From UMGS973 sp963609975 (GTDB lineage Bacteria; Bacillota; Clostridia; Peptostreptococcales; Anaerovoracaceae): 6,704 nucleotides of DNA. The notes below the pieces were generated by a model that was not told the DNA's origin, ran no database searches, and saw only the letters and a program-made list of their open reading frames with translations. Below, piece after piece: positions 6,624 to 6,704 of the stretch (position 1 is the first letter of the stretch; each line of letters starts with the position of its first letter). The stretch spans positions 1-6,704 of the forward strand of contig CAVDMD010000119.1 of assembly GCA_963609975.1 (NCBI GenBank). The letters run 5' to 3'. The position numbers and the translations under genes are program-made.

Positions 6624-6643
6624 AAAAAATGGTCAAAAAAAAT
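6619..6643. repeat. Tandem direct repeat with A-tracts at the coaX promoter
   Basis: GTCAAAAAAAAT occurs twice (6619-6630 and 6632-6643), one base apart, giving a 13-base period. On the minus strand each copy reads as a T-tract ending in TTGAC; the copy nearer coaX supplies most of the -35 box and the farther one forms a second -35-like TTGACC. The tracts could bend DNA or bind the polymerase alpha subunit. A regulator binding side-by-side direct repeats is also possible. Confidence 0.6.
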
Positions 6644-6667
6644 ATACCCCTGCGGGCTGTAATGTGT

Positions 6668-6695
6668 TTGAAATTCCGCATTAAAATGATATACT
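6668..6695 (+). promoter_or_regulatory. Probable divergent promoter for a gene beyond the right edge
   Basis: On the plus strand TTGAAA (6668-6673; 5 of 6) is followed after 16 bases by TATACT (6690-6695; 5 of 6), with a TG one base before the -10 box (6687-6688), the extended -10 form. Transcription would start near 6702 and run out of the window. The gene it serves is not visible. Confidence 0.55.
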
Positions 6696-6704
6696 GAATA
6701 TATC
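6688..6704. promoter_or_regulatory. Inverted repeat overlapping the -10 box of the divergent promoter
   Basis: GATATA and TATATC flank a five-base centre (CTGAA), a dyad of 6 + 6 bases covering the -10 box and probable start site of the plus-strand promoter. This is where a repressor or autoregulator could bind. It is A/T-rich and touches the window edge, so the full extent of the symmetry cannot be judged. Confidence 0.3.

Noticed and set aside
6635..6656. Terminator-like CCC-GCAG-GGG hairpin followed by a T-tract on the minus strand
   Set aside because: The stem is only three or four pairs, and the T-tract is better explained as part of the repeat and UP-like element at the coaX promoter.
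1..6704. Search for CRISPR arrays, insertion sequences, tRNA or rRNA genes, toxin-antitoxin pairs, phage genes or a new multi-gene system
   Set aside because: No regularly spaced repeats, transposase, cloverleaf-like segment or defence-type domain was seen; the gene content is mainly housekeeping and central metabolism.

Overview
The window carries seven protein-coding genes, all on the minus strand and tightly packed, so transcription runs from right to left. Strong Shine-Dalgarno sites, sigma-A promoters, a type III pantothenate kinase, DusB, a TagO/WecA-like transferase and an acetyl-CoA C-acetyltransferase of clostridial ThlA type together suggest an anaerobic, low-to-moderate G+C Bacillota, most likely a member of the Clostridia. 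I cannot name a genus from the sequence alone.

Layout in order of transcription: a 168-base control region (6537-6704) holds a near-consensus promoter for the operon and, facing the other way, a probable promoter for a gene beyond the right edge. The operon follows: coaX (type III pantothenate kinase), dusB (tRNA-dihydrouridine synthase), a polyprenyl-phosphate sugar-1-phosphate transferase (tagO/wecA type), surE (5'-nucleotidase), an isochorismatase-family cysteine hydrolase and a soluble DUF2156 protein. The junctions are a 1-base overlap, a 4-base overlap, a 26-base overlap, direct abutment and a 24-base gap. This is the pattern of one polycistronic message with translational coupling. A 171-base, very A/T-rich gap (1255-1425) then carries a separate promoter for the thiolase gene, with a perfect 22-base palindrome over its -35 box and a Rex-like site just upstream. 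The last 72 bases hold only weak hairpins and a short direct repeat.

Functionally the operon is mostly housekeeping: CoA synthesis, tRNA modification, the lipid-linked first step of cell-wall glycopolymer synthesis and nucleotide turnover, plus two proteins of unknown substrate. The thiolase condenses two acetyl-CoA and is probably expressed independently as an entry step to butyrate or related fermentation, perhaps under redox control. I did not find a new defence system, mobile element, CRISPR array, RNA gene or other clearly novel system. The points most worth checking are regulatory (the thiolase promoter and the divergent promoter region) and the unassigned substrates of the hydrolase and the DUF2156 protein.
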